This document shows, one piece after another, positions 37,063 through 46,719 of a stretch of DNA of 64,000 nt (the first letter of the stretch is position 1; each line of letters opens with the position of its first letter). The notes beneath the pieces are model-generated. The model had not been told where the DNA came from. It did not search any database and saw nothing but the letters and a program-made list of their open reading frames with translations. The translations under genes and the position numbers were made by a program. The stretch spans positions 1,139,001 to 1,203,000 of the forward strand of contig NZ_CP139957.1 of NCBI RefSeq assembly GCF_034343125.1, written 5' to 3'. The DNA comes from Caldicellulosiruptor danielii (lineage in GTDB: Bacteria; Bacillota; Thermoanaerobacteria; Caldicellulosiruptorales; Caldicellulosiruptoraceae).

Positions 37063-37708
37063 AACTTTTCAGTTGTTATTAATTTCTACATGGCAAACCA
37101 TATATATGGTTATTATTTCAACGCTTATAGCCACAATCTTTGGAGTACCACTTGGTGTCCTTCTTTTGGTGACAGACAAAGGTCAAATACTTCAAAATAG
37201 CATTTTAAATAAAATAGTGAGCACCATTGTTAATATTTTTCGTTCAATACCCTTTGTAATTCTTTTAATAGTACTTATGCCTTTTACTCGACTTATAGTT
37301 GGAAAATCCATTGGAACTACTGCAGCTATTGTGCCTTTGTCAATTGCAGCTATTCCTTTTATGGGTAGAATTACAGAAACAGCTTTGAGAGAGGTAGATC
37401 ATGGCGTTATAGAAGCGGCTCAAGCTATGGGAACTTCACCCTTTCAAATTATAACTAAAGTACTGATTCCTGAGGGACTGCCATCAATTGTCTCAGGAAT
37501 CACCATAACTGCCATAAATCTGGTTGGATATTCTGCAATGGCAGGTGTTATAGGTGGAGGTGGATTAGGAGACTTGGCTGTTAGATATGGATATCAACGG
37601 TTCATGATTGATATTATGCTTTATACAGTAGCAATTTTAGTTGCGATGGTGCAGCTAACTCAGTTTATAGGAGATTTGATTGTTCGACGATTGTCAAGAA
37701 ATAGATGA
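37055..37708 (+). CDS. metI: Methionine ABC transporter permease
   Basis: A 217-residue permease with five hydrophobic segments. It has FRSIPFVILL near the N-terminal third and the EAA loop EAAQAMGTSPFQIITKVLIPEGLPSI. The ATG at 37055 is placed after GGAGGTGAT within the end of metN; a TTG at 37049 is the alternative. D- or L-methionine is the usual substrate; a role in cystine uptake cannot be excluded. Confidence 0.93.
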   Translation: MSETFQLLLISTWQTIYMVIISTLIATIFGVPLGVLLLVTDKGQILQNSILNKIVSTIVNIFRSIPFVILLIVLMPFTRLIVGKSIGTTAAIVPLSIAAIPFMGRITETALREVDHGVIEAAQAMGTSPFQIITKVLIPEGLPSIVSGITITAINLVGYSAMAGVIGGGGLGDLAVRYGYQRFMIDIMLYTVAILVAMVQLTQFIGDLIVRRLSRNR

Positions 37709-37740
37709 TATATTTAGAATTTATTAAATAAGGAGGAGAT

Positions 37741-38604
37741 ATGATTATTAAGAAAATTTTGCCGATTAAGAAGAGAATTTTAATTACATTATTGATATTT
37801 GGGTTTCTTATGACTTCACTTATTGGATATGGCGCTAAGCAAGTAAATACTTCTAACAAACAAATACAGAGTAATATGAAGAAAAAAATAACTATAAGAA
37901 TTGGTGCAACACCCGTACCTCATGCAGAAATTTTAAATGTCGTAAAACCCATTCTTGAGAAAAAAGGAATCATTTTGAATATTATAGAATTTACAGATTA
38001 CGTTCAACCCAACCTTAAATTAGCGGAAAAAGAGCTTGATGCAAATTTCTTTCAACACATTCCTTATCTTGAGGATTTTTCAAAAGAACATCGTCTTAAT
38101 TTAACGTATATTGCTAAGGTGCATATTGAGCCAATGGGAATATATTCCCGACAAGTTAAAAAACTTAACCAATTAAAACAAGGAGCTACAATTGCAATAC
38201 CAAATGATGCTACAAATGGTGGTAGAGTTTTGCTGCTTTTACAATCAGCTGGGTTAATAAAGTTAAAACCGAATGTTGGTATTAAAGCTAAGGTAAGTGA
38301 CATTATCAAAAATCCTAAAAAAATAAAAATTATTGAACTTGAAGCTGCAACTTTGCCAAGAGTGTTACCGGATGTTGATGCAGCAGTTATAAACACTAAT
38401 TATGCTTTAGAGGCAAAACTTATTCCAACAAAAGACGCTTTGTTTATTGAGACTGCTAACTCTCCATATGTTAATGTCTTAACAGTTCGCAAAGGTGATG
38501 AATCCAGACCTGAACTAAAAGAGTTGGCTAAAGCATTGAACTCTCCAGAAGTGAAAAAATTTATTAATAAAAAATATCAGGGTGCAGTTGTACCTGCTTT
38601 TTAG
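37741..38604 (+). CDS. metQ: MetQ/NlpA-family substrate-binding protein lacking the lipobox cysteine
   Basis: A 287-residue extracytoplasmic methionine-binding protein (IRIGATPVPHAEILNVVKPIL, QHIPYLEDF, PNDATNGGRVLLLL, NTNYALEA). The N-terminus has a basic start and hydrophobic core as in lipoproteins, but the lipobox is LIGYGA: the expected Cys is Tyr (TAT, one base from TGT). It would therefore be released, or tethered only by its uncleaved hydrophobic segment. AGGAGG precedes the ATG. Confidence 0.9.
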   Translation: MIIKKILPIKKRILITLLIFGFLMTSLIGYGAKQVNTSNKQIQSNMKKKITIRIGATPVPHAEILNVVKPILEKKGIILNIIEFTDYVQPNLKLAEKELDANFFQHIPYLEDFSKEHRLNLTYIAKVHIEPMGIYSRQVKKLNQLKQGATIAIPNDATNGGRVLLLLQSAGLIKLKPNVGIKAKVSDIIKNPKKIKIIELEAATLPRVLPDVDAAVINTNYALEAKLIPTKDALFIETANSPYVNVLTVRKGDESRPELKELAKALNSPEVKKFINKKYQGAVVPAF

Positions 38605-38656
38605 AAAGATAATTTAGTAAGTGTTATTACGAATACAAAAAATTACAAGTTATATG

Positions 38657-38683
38657 GGCAGGATTTTAAATCCTGCCTTTTTA
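38657..38683 (+). terminator. Intrinsic terminator after metQ
   Basis: GGCAGGATTTTAAATCCTGCC is a strong palindromic stem followed by T5. Confidence 0.88.
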
Positions 38684-38786
38684 CTTTATCTCTAAAATAC
38701 TTGTCTTTTGAACAGTGATATAGAATTGTCCCAATATTTTTGCTAAAATAATTGTTGTTTTAATCTTTATGGGGGAAGAGCTAAAG

Positions 38787-41700
38787 ATGTATATAAAATG
38801 GCTTGAAATATATGGGTTTAAATCTTTTTGTGAAAAAACGAGGATTGAATTTCAAAAAGGAATTACAGCTATTGTGGGACCTAATGGATGTGGAAAGAGC
38901 AATATTACAGATGCAATAAGGTGGGCTTTGGGTGAGCAGAGTTTAAAAATTTTGCGTGCAGCAAAACAAGAAGACCTTATTTTTGCTGGCACAGAGAAGA
39001 GAAAATCTCAGGGTTTTGCTGAGGTTTCTATATGTTTTGATAACTCAAGCGGGGTTCTTCCCATCGATTATCAAGAAGTGGTGATAACAAGAAGGCTTTT
39101 TAGAAGTGGTGAGAGTGAGTTTTTTATAAACAAAATTCCTTGCAGATTGAAAGATGTATATGAGCTTTTTCTTGACTCTGGCCTTGGAAAAGACGGATAT
39201 TCTGTTATATCACAAGGTAGAGTTGATGAGATAATAAATGCAAGACCTGTTGAGAGATATAGGATTTTTGAAGAAGCGTGTGGGATTACAAAGTATAAGT
39301 ACAGAAAAGAAGAAACAGAGAGAAAGCTTAAAGCAACAGATGAGAACATTCAAAGACTTCAGGATGTAATGTTTGAGCTGAGAACACAGCTGGAAGAAAT
39401 TAAGCCTGATGTTCAAAAGGCAAATACATATCTTCAAATAAATCAAAAACTCCAAGGTTTGAAAAAAGAAAAGTATGTTTATGAGTATAACTTGACAGGC
39501 AGAAGATATCATGATTTTCTTATAAAGGAGAAGCAATTAAATGAAGAACTTGAAAAGCTAATACACTTGAGAAGAGAACTTGAAGAAAGTATAAATAAGA
39601 ACAAATTGCAAATGGACCTGCTGACCCGGCAGGTAGAGAAAATAAGACTATCTTACGATGATATAAAAAGTGAACTTACAGAAGACGCCGCTCGTCTCAA
39701 GTTTTTAAAAAAGCAGCTTGAAAGCGAACATCAACTTAAGAATAATTTGTCAAGGCAAATTTTACAGCTTGAGGAGCATAAAGAGGATTTAAAAAAGAGC
39801 ATAGAAGAGTTACAAAAGAGTCTTTCTGAAAAAGAAGAAGAGCATAGAAGCATTTTAGAGGCTCATGCGAAGTTACAAAAGCAGATTACAGCTTCAAAAG
39901 AAAGCATTACAAAAGTAGAAGCAGAAATTCAAAGGAAAGAAGCAGAGTTAATTGAATGTATATCCCAGATAGAAAAGTTTAACCAAAAACTAAATGGAAT
40001 TTTGCATTTGTCAGGTACTTTAGAAAAGAGAAAAGAGAAAATAATTGAGCAGACAAATGCTATTATAAGTGAACTTGAAAAACTGACTGTTGCCCAAGAT
40101 ACAAAAAAATCAGAACTTGTGGAATTGGATAATGAAAGGAAAAAGCTTGTTATGTTACTTGAAGATTTAAATCATCAGGTATCAGAAAAAGAGAGACATC
40201 TTGCCAACATAAGAAATTTAGTAGATGATCTTTCAAAACAGCTAATAAAAAAGCAGGAAAGATTAAATATTCTAAAAATGATGGAAGATAGCTATGAAGG
40301 ATACAGCAAAACAATTAGGGAAATTTTCAAACGAGTAAAAAATCTTCCCATTTGTCTTTATGGAACGGTGGGAAGTTTAATATCTGTCAAAAGAGAATAC
40401 CTAAAAGCTATTGAAACAGCACTGGGTAATTCTTTGCAACACCTTGTTGTGAAAAATGAAGATGATGCAAAAAAGATAATAGAAATAGCAAAGAATGAGA
40501 AGCTTGGCAAGGTCACAATTATTCCTGTTGATACTGTTTCGGTTTTAAGTCAAAAAGAAGATATTAACACAGATGGTTTTTTAGGATTTGCAGATGAGTT
40601 TGTTGATATAAATGATGAATTGAGAAAGGTAGCAGAATTTTTGCTTGGACGGACTTTAGTTTTTGATACTATCGACAGAGCTATAGAGTATCAAAAAAAG
40701 GTAGGATATAAGGCAAGGTGTGTTACACTTTCGGGAGAACTAATTTCTCCAGGTGGCGTTTTTGTTGGTGGTGAGAAGAGAGCTGATTTTTCTCTTTTGG
40801 AAAGGAAAGTGGAGAAAGCAGAGCTGGAACTTGATGCTAAAAACCTTTCAGCCAAGCTTGAGGAAATGGATAAATTGGTTATAGAAAGTACCAAAGTGTT
40901 GTATGAGCTTAAAACTGCGAAACAAGAAGTAGAAGAAAACTTAAATGATTTATTGTCGAAGATAAGTAGGCTTGAAAGAGAAATTGAGATGCATGACTAC
41001 AAAATAAAACAGCTTGCCCAAAATAAAGATGCTTTAGAAAACGAAAGGAATTTGATAGGCCAGCAACTCCTAACACTTGAAAGCGACATAAAATCTTCAC
41101 AGGAATACGTAGAAAATCTCAAAAAATTGAAAGATGAATTGGAGAAAGAGATTTCAAGTCTTAAAACTGTTTTGAGTAAACTAAAAGAAGATTATAATCT
41201 TTTGGATAGCAAGTTCACAAAAGCGATTGAAGAAAAGAATAAGATTGAAGCAGAGATTTCGATATTAAAACACAAGCTTGAAAGTAAAAGCTATAACATG
41301 GTTGATATAGAGAATCAAAAAATGTACAGGTTCAATGAGAAGGCTAAATGTGAAGAGAATATAAGGGAGCTTGAGGGTCAAATTTTTCAAACTTCTAAAG
41401 AGATAGAGGAGAAAAAACAAAAAGCAGAAAAGTTTAAAAATAATTTACAGCAGCTTGAAAAAGATTACTCTGAACTTTCTGAGCGATACAATTCTGAGCA
41501 AAAAGTGTTAAATGAAATTTCAAATAAAATTCAGGAGATAGAAAAGCAACTTGGGCAAATTGCTCTTGAAAAGCATGATCTTGAAAACTACATGAAGAAT
41601 ATAAAAGAAAAATATTTAGAGACATTTAACGAAGAAATCCATGCTTCAAATAATGAAGTTTTTTGGACAAAAGAGAAGGAAGATGAGCTTGAAAGGTGCA

Positions 41701-42320
41701 CAGTAGCGCTTTCTGAGCTGGGGGAAGTAAAGTTATATTCAATCGATCAGGAAAAAAGACTACAGGAAAGAATGCAATTTTTGCAAAAACAGATTGAAGA
41801 TTTGCAAAAGACAACAGATGAGTTAAAAAGACTTATTAGTCATCTTGAAAAAAATATGAAAGAGATATTTTTAGAAAATTTTGAAAAAATAAAGCATTTA
41901 TTTTCAGAGATATTCTTTGAACTTTTTGGCGGAGGAAGTTGTGATTTGAAGCTCGTGGGTCAGGATGGAGACCTTGGTGTAGATATTGATGTTAAGCCTC
42001 CAGGCAAAAAGCTTCAGAATATAAATCTTCTTTCGGGTGGAGAAAAGGCATTAGTTGCAATTGCACTTTTGTTTGCTTTTTTGACATTTAAAGGTTCTCT
42101 TCTGTGCATCTTAGATGAGATAGATTCAAGCTTGGATGAGGCAAATGTTCAAAGGTTTGCAAAGTATATAAAAAATTTGAATAAACAGAGCCAAATCATA
42201 ATTGTTACCCATAGGAAACCTACAATGGAGATTGCTGACGTTCTATATGGTGTTACAATGGAAGAACGAGGTGTTTCAAAAGTTTTATCGCTAAACATTG
42301 AAAAAATACAGAAAGGATGA
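38787..42320 (+). CDS. smc: Chromosome segregation ATPase SMC
   Basis: A 1177-residue SMC protein with Walker A GPNGCGKSNITDAIRWALGEQ near residue 32, two long coiled coils, a hinge at about 500-650 with the conserved Gly-rich stretch LISPGGVFVGG, and the C-terminal LLSGGEKALVAIALLFAF signature plus Walker B CILDEIDSSLD. It compacts and segregates chromosomes with ScpAB. ATG 38787 is preferred over the in-frame ATG at 38769, because GGGGGAAGAG lies between them. It is cotranscribed with ftsY, six bases apart. Confidence 0.96.
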   Translation: MYIKWLEIYGFKSFCEKTRIEFQKGITAIVGPNGCGKSNITDAIRWALGEQSLKILRAAKQEDLIFAGTEKRKSQGFAEVSICFDNSSGVLPIDYQEVVITRRLFRSGESEFFINKIPCRLKDVYELFLDSGLGKDGYSVISQGRVDEIINARPVERYRIFEEACGITKYKYRKEETERKLKATDENIQRLQDVMFELRTQLEEIKPDVQKANTYLQINQKLQGLKKEKYVYEYNLTGRRYHDFLIKEKQLNEELEKLIHLRRELEESINKNKLQMDLLTRQVEKIRLSYDDIKSELTEDAARLKFLKKQLESEHQLKNNLSRQILQLEEHKEDLKKSIEELQKSLSEKEEEHRSILEAHAKLQKQITASKESITKVEAEIQRKEAELIECISQIEKFNQKLNGILHLSGTLEKRKEKIIEQTNAIISELEKLTVAQDTKKSELVELDNERKKLVMLLEDLNHQVSEKERHLANIRNLVDDLSKQLIKKQERLNILKMMEDSYEGYSKTIREIFKRVKNLPICLYGTVGSLISVKREYLKAIETALGNSLQHLVVKNEDDAKKIIEIAKNEKLGKVTIIPVDTVSVLSQKEDINTDGFLGFADEFVDINDELRKVAEFLLGRTLVFDTIDRAIEYQKKVGYKARCVTLSGELISPGGVFVGGEKRADFSLLERKVEKAELELDAKNLSAKLEEMDKLVIESTKVLYELKTAKQEVEENLNDLLSKISRLEREIEMHDYKIKQLAQNKDALENERNLIGQQLLTLESDIKSSQEYVENLKKLKDELEKEISSLKTVLSKLKEDYNLLDSKFTKAIEEKNKIEAEISILKHKLESKSYNMVDIENQKMYRFNEKAKCEENIRELEGQIFQTSKEIEEKKQKAEKFKNNLQQLEKDYSELSERYNSEQKVLNEISNKIQEIEKQLGQIALEKHDLENYMKNIKEKYLETFNEEIHASNNEVFWTKEKEDELERCTVALSELGEVKLYSIDQEKRLQERMQFLQKQIEDLQKTTDELKRLISHLEKNMKEIFLENFEKIKHLFSEIFFELFGGGSCDLKLVGQDGDLGVDIDVKPPGKKLQNINLLSGGEKALVAIALLFAFLTFKGSLLCILDEIDSSLDEANVQRFAKYIKNLNKQSQIIIVTHRKPTMEIADVLYGVTMEERGVSKVLSLNIEKIQKG

Positions 42321-42326
42321 TAGAAG

Positions 42327-43232
42327 ATGGGATTTTTTGATAGACTTAAAGAAGGTCTTTCAAAGACCAAAAAGAATTTTACTGAAAAGGTCGAAAGCTT
42401 ATTAAAATCATTCAAGCAGGTAGACGATGAACTTTTTGAAGAACTTGAAGAGGTTTTGGTACTCTCAGATGTTGGTGTTAAAACATCTCAAAAAATAATA
42501 GAAAATCTCAAAGAGAGGGTTAAAAAAGAAAAAATTTCTGAAGCTCAAGCTATAAAAGAACTTTTAAAAGAGGAGATGCTGAACATTATTAATCTTGAAA
42601 ACAAATTAAGTGAAAAGTATCCCCTCATAATCCTAATGGTTGGAGTAAATGGTGTGGGCAAGACGACATCTATAGGAAAAATTGCAAATTTATTGAAAAC
42701 AAATGGTAAAAAAGTTTTAATTGCGGCAGCAGACACATTTAGAGCAGCAGCTGCAGAACAGCTTGAGATTTGGGCAAAAAGGGTTGGATGTGACATTATA
42801 AAGCATGTGGAGGGTGCTGACCCGGCAGCTGTTGTGTTCGACGGTATCCAAGCAATGAGGGCAAGAAAGGCTGATGTTTTGATAGTAGACACGGCTGGAA
42901 GACTTCATACCAAGAAAAACTTGATTGAAGAGCTCAAAAAGATTGACCGGGTGATAAATCAGCAAATGCCAGAAGCTACAAAAGAGACTTTGCTTGTGAT
43001 TGATGCAACCACCGGGCAAAATGCTTTGGTCCAAGCAAAAGAGTTTCACCAGGCAGTCAATATTTCTGGAATTGTACTTACAAAGCTTGATGGTACGGCA
43101 AAAGGTGGTATTGTGATTTCCATATGTGATGAACTCAAGATTCCGGTAAAGTTTGTAGGTGTGGGAGAAAAGATAGATGACCTTCAATATTTTAATGCAA
43201 AAGAGTTTGTAGATGCTCTTTTTGAAAACTAA
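42327..43232 (+). CDS. ftsY: Signal recognition particle receptor FtsY
   Basis: A 301-residue SRP GTPase with a short N-domain, no long acidic A-domain, and the G-domain motifs GVNGVGKTTSIGKIA, DTAGRLHTKKNL and TKLDGTAKGG. It docks SRP-ribosome complexes at the membrane. Directly downstream of smc, as in most Firmicutes. GATAGAAG precedes the ATG weakly. Confidence 0.96.
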   Translation: MGFFDRLKEGLSKTKKNFTEKVESLLKSFKQVDDELFEELEEVLVLSDVGVKTSQKIIENLKERVKKEKISEAQAIKELLKEEMLNIINLENKLSEKYPLIILMVGVNGVGKTTSIGKIANLLKTNGKKVLIAAADTFRAAAAEQLEIWAKRVGCDIIKHVEGADPAAVVFDGIQAMRARKADVLIVDTAGRLHTKKNLIEELKKIDRVINQQMPEATKETLLVIDATTGQNALVQAKEFHQAVNISGIVLTKLDGTAKGGIVISICDELKIPVKFVGVGEKIDDLQYFNAKEFVDALFEN

Positions 43233-43241
43233 AAAGGTCTC

Positions 43242-43267
43242 AAGGCTGGGCAAATACCCAGCCTTTT
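43242..43267. terminator. Intrinsic terminator between ftsY and the Crp/Fnr gene
   Basis: AAGGCTGGG and CCCAGCCTT flank a 6-base loop, followed by a T-run on the plus strand. Its right end touches the stop codon of the convergent regulator gene, so it may serve both strands. Confidence 0.85.
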
Positions 43268-43946
43268 ATTCATCTTCGTATAGAGACTCTTCTATTTTTT
43301 CCAAATCTTTAATCCAAATCTCTTTTCCCCAAAAATCAATTAGTCCTTCTTCTTTCATTTTTATGAGTTCTCTTGAAAGTGAAGGCCTTTGTACATTAAA
43401 AATCTTAGCAAGCTCTTTCTTTGTAAAACTGAGTCTTAATTTTACAGTTTTTTGTTTTTTGTACTCTTCAATTAAAAAATTACAAATCTTTTGTCTCAAA
43501 GTAGAAAGTGTATTTTCTTTAAGTTTTGTGTTCAAAAGAAGAATTCTATCTGAAAGGAGATTTAAAAAGTTATATAAGAACTTTTCGTTCTTTTTGCACA
43601 TTTCAATTATGGCATGCTTTGGAATAAATATAACTTCTGTTTTTGTTTTTGAAACAATTGTCGCAGGAAAAGTGTTTGCCGAGGAAAATACGACAGCTTC
43701 ACCAAATGTATCGCCTTGTGACAATGTAGTTATGGTATATTCTTTACCTGAGACAGAGCTTTTCTTCACTTCAACCATTCCGCAGAGTATAAGCCCTATA
43801 AAGCTGCATTCATCATCTTCAAGTACAATCACCTGGTCTTTTTCAAAATCCTTTTTAAGAATGTGAAAGGAATCTAATATCTCTTTTATTTCGCTTTGAT
43901 CCATCGTCTTAAACAGCTTGCTTTGACATACCATTTCAAGATTCAT
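43266..43946 (-). CDS. Crp/Fnr-family regulator, HcpR type
   Basis: A 226-residue regulator: N-terminal cyclic-nucleotide-binding-like beta barrel (about 15-115), dimerisation helix, and a C-terminal winged helix-turn-helix with recognition region TKKELAKIFNVQRPSLSRELIKM. No Fnr-type cysteine set is present (Cys7 and others are scattered). It is divergent from a ferredoxin gene and hcp, the arrangement of HcpR, the nitrosative-stress regulator of anaerobes. HcpR identity is inferred from this context and the palindrome in the shared upstream region. Confidence 0.85.
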   Translation of the reverse strand: MNLEMVCQSKLFKTMDQSEIKEILDSFHILKKDFEKDQVIVLEDDECSFIGLILCGMVEVKKSSVSGKEYTITTLSQGDTFGEAVVFSSANTFPATIVSKTKTEVIFIPKHAIIEMCKKNEKFLYNFLNLLSDRILLLNTKLKENTLSTLRQKICNFLIEEYKKQKTVKLRLSFTKKELAKIFNVQRPSLSRELIKMKEEGLIDFWGKEIWIKDLEKIEESLYEDE

Positions 43947-43980
43947 CGGTTTTCACCTTCTTTAAAATGCATATAAAACT

Positions 43981-43994
43981 GTAACATATGTTAC
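43981..43994 (+). promoter_or_regulatory. Candidate HcpR operator
   Basis: GTAACATATGTTAC is a perfect 14-base palindrome between the divergent regulator and hcp units. Its GTAAC-N4-GTTAC form fits the Crp/Fnr fold and the motif I recall for clostridial HcpR. Its centre lies about 46 bases before the start predicted from the TATAAT at 44022-44027, a position for activation. Confidence 0.75.
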
Positions 43995-44056
43995 CGCAAA
44001 TATATTCTAAACCATATAAAATATAATTGCAAGTAAACAGAGAGGGATGGTTGAAA

Positions 44057-44785
44057 ATGATAAGAAAGATTGTAAAGATCAACAATGAAAAATGCAATGG
44101 GTGCGGACTGTGTGTGAATGCTTGTATTGAGGGTGCGATTGAGCTTGTAAATGGCAAGGCAAAACTTGTCAGTGAAGAATACTGTGACGGACTTGGCAAC
44201 TGTCTTCCTGTTTGCCCAACAGGGGCAATTGAGATAATTGAGGCAGAAGCAAAACCATTCAATGAAAAGGCTGTGGAAGAAAGACTCAATCAGAAAAAAC
44301 AGCGTGAGCAGTTTTCATGTATGTGTCCTGGTTCTCAGGAAAGAGTAATTGAAAGAAGTAGCAAGCTCGAAGCTTCAGAGGAAAAAAATCAAAAGTTAGA
44401 AGAGACCAAAGAAGAATTATCTCAACTTGTTAACTGGCCGGTGCAGCTAAATCTTGTAAATCCTTATGCAAAGTTTTTTGATGACGCACATATACTCATT
44501 GCTGCCGACTGTGTTGCCTATGCATATGCGTCTTTCCACAGAGATTTTATGAAAGGAAAAGTAACAATAATAGGATGTCCAAAGCTTGATAATATTGAAT
44601 ACTACTACGAAAAAATTTTAGAAATTATCCAAAATCATAACATAAAGAGCATTACAGTTGTCAAGATGGAAGTTCCATGTTGCAACGGTATCGCAAGCAT
44701 AGTTAAAAAGGCTATGCTTCAGGCACAGAAGATTTTGCCGTATCAAGAGGTAACAATTACCACCGATGGTGGTATAAAAGAATAA
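44057..44785 (+). CDS. 4Fe-4S ferredoxin-type protein linked to hcp (FrdX-like)
   Basis: A 242-residue protein. A ferredoxin module fills residues 1-60 with CNGCGLCVNAC and a second, atypical cluster motif CDGLGNCLPVCP. The C-terminal 120 residues form a separate domain with further cysteines (AADC, GCP, PCCNG). The same two-part protein accompanies hcp in other anaerobes and probably supplies electrons to it. AGAGAGGG lies before ATG 44057; an upstream TTG at 44027 lies inside the -10 box and is rejected. Confidence 0.87.
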   Translation: MIRKIVKINNEKCNGCGLCVNACIEGAIELVNGKAKLVSEEYCDGLGNCLPVCPTGAIEIIEAEAKPFNEKAVEERLNQKKQREQFSCMCPGSQERVIERSSKLEASEEKNQKLEETKEELSQLVNWPVQLNLVNPYAKFFDDAHILIAADCVAYAYASFHRDFMKGKVTIIGCPKLDNIEYYYEKILEIIQNHNIKSITVVKMEVPCCNGIASIVKKAMLQAQKILPYQEVTITTDGGIKE

Positions 44786-44834
44786 TTTTTGGGTAAATAG
44801 AAATTGATAATATTTTAGGAGGTGCTATTTTGAG

Positions 44835-46484
44835 ATGATTCAAACTGATATGTTTTGTTTCCAATGCGAGCAGACAGCAGGTGGGAAAGGCTGTACAAAG
44901 GTCGGTGTTTGCGGTAAAGACAGCAGAGTTGCTACACTTCAGGATCTTCTCTTATATCAGTTAAAAGGCATTGCATACTTGGGTAGCAAAATTTTAGCTG
45001 AAGGGAAAAAAATTGACGAAGGTACAACCAAATTTATGATGGATGCTCTATTCTCTACACTTACAAATGTGAACTTTGATGAGAAAAGATTTGTAAGGTA
45101 TATTCTTGAAGCAGACAGCGTGAAAGAAAATCTAAAAAATCAAGTTTCAAACTTAGATAATCTACCGGCTGCCGTTTACTATCGACCACCAGAAGATGTT
45201 GAAAAGATGATAGCAGATGGGAAAAAGGTTGGAATTCTGGCAGATGACATTGATGAGGATATCAGGTCTTTGAGAGAGCTCCTTATTTATGGTTTAAAAG
45301 GAATGGCTGCATATGCTCATCATGCATATAGGCTTGGCTACAAAGATATTGAGGTGAACAACTTCTTCTTTACTGCACTTGCAAACACGCTGGACAGTAA
45401 TTTGTCAGCAGATGAGCTTTACAACCTTTGTATGGAACTTGGAAAGAAGAACTTCAAATGTATGGAAATTTTGGATAAAGCTCACACTAAGACTTTTGGT
45501 CATCCACAGCCAACAGAAGTTTTGATTTCCAGGAAAAAAGGACCATTTATAATTGTCTCTGGGCATGATTTAAAAGACTTAAAAGAGCTTTTAGAGCAAA
45601 CAGAAGGAAAAGGAATAAATATCTATACACACGGTGAGATGCTTCCTGCGCATGGTTATCCAGAGCTAAAGAAATACAAACATCTTGTTGGTAATTATGG
45701 TGGAGCATGGCAGGATCAGCAGAAGGAATTTGACGGCATTCCAGGTTGTATCTTGATGACCACAAACTGTTTACAAAAACCACGCGACAGTTACAAAGAC
45801 AGAATATTTACAACGGGTGTTGTTGGGTTTGATGGTGTTGCACACATTGAAGAAGTAAATGGCAAAAAGGACTTCACACCAATTATTCAAAAGGCATTAG
45901 AACTTGGTGGCTGGCAGGAGGACGAAGAAGAAAAGAAAATCCTTGTTGGATTTGCTCACAATACTGTGCTTGGTGTTGCAAACAAGATAATTGAGGCTGT
46001 TAAGAGTGGTCAGATCAAGCATTTCTTCCTGATTGGTGGATGCGATGGTGCAAAGCCAGGTAGAAACTACTATACAGAGTTTGCTGAAAAAACTCCAAAA
46101 GACACACTTATTTTGACGCTTGCATGTGGAAAGTATAGATTCAATAAAAAAGACTTTGGGATAGTTGCTGAATTTCCAAGGCTTTTAGATGTTGGACAGT
46201 GCAACGATGCATATTCTGCAATCATCATCGCAATTGAACTTGCAAAGGCTTTTGGAGTTGATGTAAATGAATTGCCGCTTACACTTGTCCTTTCGTGGTT
46301 TGAACAAAAAGCAGTAGCGATACTTTTGACACTGCTATCCCTTGGTATTAAAAACATCTACTTGGGTCCATCACTGCCAGCATTTGTTTCACCAAATATT
46401 CTGCAGGTACTTGTTGAGAGATTCAATATAAAACCTATTTCAAACCCAGAGAATGATTTGAACGAAATTTTGTCAAAAAAATAA
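44835..46484 (+). CDS. hcp: Hybrid cluster protein (hydroxylamine reductase)
   Basis: A 549-residue Fe-S/O cluster enzyme. The N-terminal cluster motif CFQCEQTAGGKGCTKVGVCGK is the Cys-x2-Cys-x8-Cys-x5-Cys type of class I proteins. Hybrid-cluster ligands appear in HGEMLPAHGYPEL, GCILMTTNCLQKP, GGCDGAK, LACGKYRFN and KAVAILLTLLSLG. The family reduces nitric oxide or hydroxylamine in nitrosative-stress defence. AGGAGGTGC precedes the ATG. Confidence 0.96.
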   Translation: MIQTDMFCFQCEQTAGGKGCTKVGVCGKDSRVATLQDLLLYQLKGIAYLGSKILAEGKKIDEGTTKFMMDALFSTLTNVNFDEKRFVRYILEADSVKENLKNQVSNLDNLPAAVYYRPPEDVEKMIADGKKVGILADDIDEDIRSLRELLIYGLKGMAAYAHHAYRLGYKDIEVNNFFFTALANTLDSNLSADELYNLCMELGKKNFKCMEILDKAHTKTFGHPQPTEVLISRKKGPFIIVSGHDLKDLKELLEQTEGKGINIYTHGEMLPAHGYPELKKYKHLVGNYGGAWQDQQKEFDGIPGCILMTTNCLQKPRDSYKDRIFTTGVVGFDGVAHIEEVNGKKDFTPIIQKALELGGWQEDEEEKKILVGFAHNTVLGVANKIIEAVKSGQIKHFFLIGGCDGAKPGRNYYTEFAEKTPKDTLILTLACGKYRFNKKDFGIVAEFPRLLDVGQCNDAYSAIIIAIELAKAFGVDVNELPLTLVLSWFEQKAVAILLTLLSLGIKNIYLGPSLPAFVSPNILQVLVERFNIKPISNPENDLNEILSKK

Positions 46485-46500
46485 GCGAAATAGAATAAAA

Positions 46501-46540
46501 GGTGGGGCTGTGTGAGAAAAAACACAGCCCTGCCTTTTTA
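46501..46540 (+). terminator. Intrinsic terminator after hcp
   Basis: GGGGCTGTGT and ACACAGCCC form the stem, with a small mismatch near its base, followed by a T-run. Confidence 0.82.
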
Positions 46541-46657
46541 TTATCTTAAGGTGCATAATGGGAAAATTAAACTTGCAATTTATACAAAGCTGAAATTTTA
46601 AAATTAAGAATAATCAAAGAGTTATCAACATAACAGAAAAAATTAAATTGAAATATA

Positions 46658-46686
46658 TTGACATCTAAATTTCATTTTGTTATACT
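46658..46686 (+). promoter_or_regulatory. Promoter of the DUF2294 gene
   Basis: TTGACA (46658-46663) and TATACT (46681-46686) with 17-base spacing. Confidence 0.8.
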
Positions 46687-46719
46687 AAAAACAAGACTTA
46701 AGTTAAACAGGGAAGGTTA

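Noticed and set aside
42717-43253. 178-residue minus-strand ORF opposite ftsY
   Set aside because: Shadow of FtsY G-domain codons; no conserved features.
43213-43866. 217-residue plus-strand ORF opposite the Crp/Fnr gene
   Set aside because: Ser/Phe-rich shadow of a recognisable regulator with an intact helix-turn-helix.
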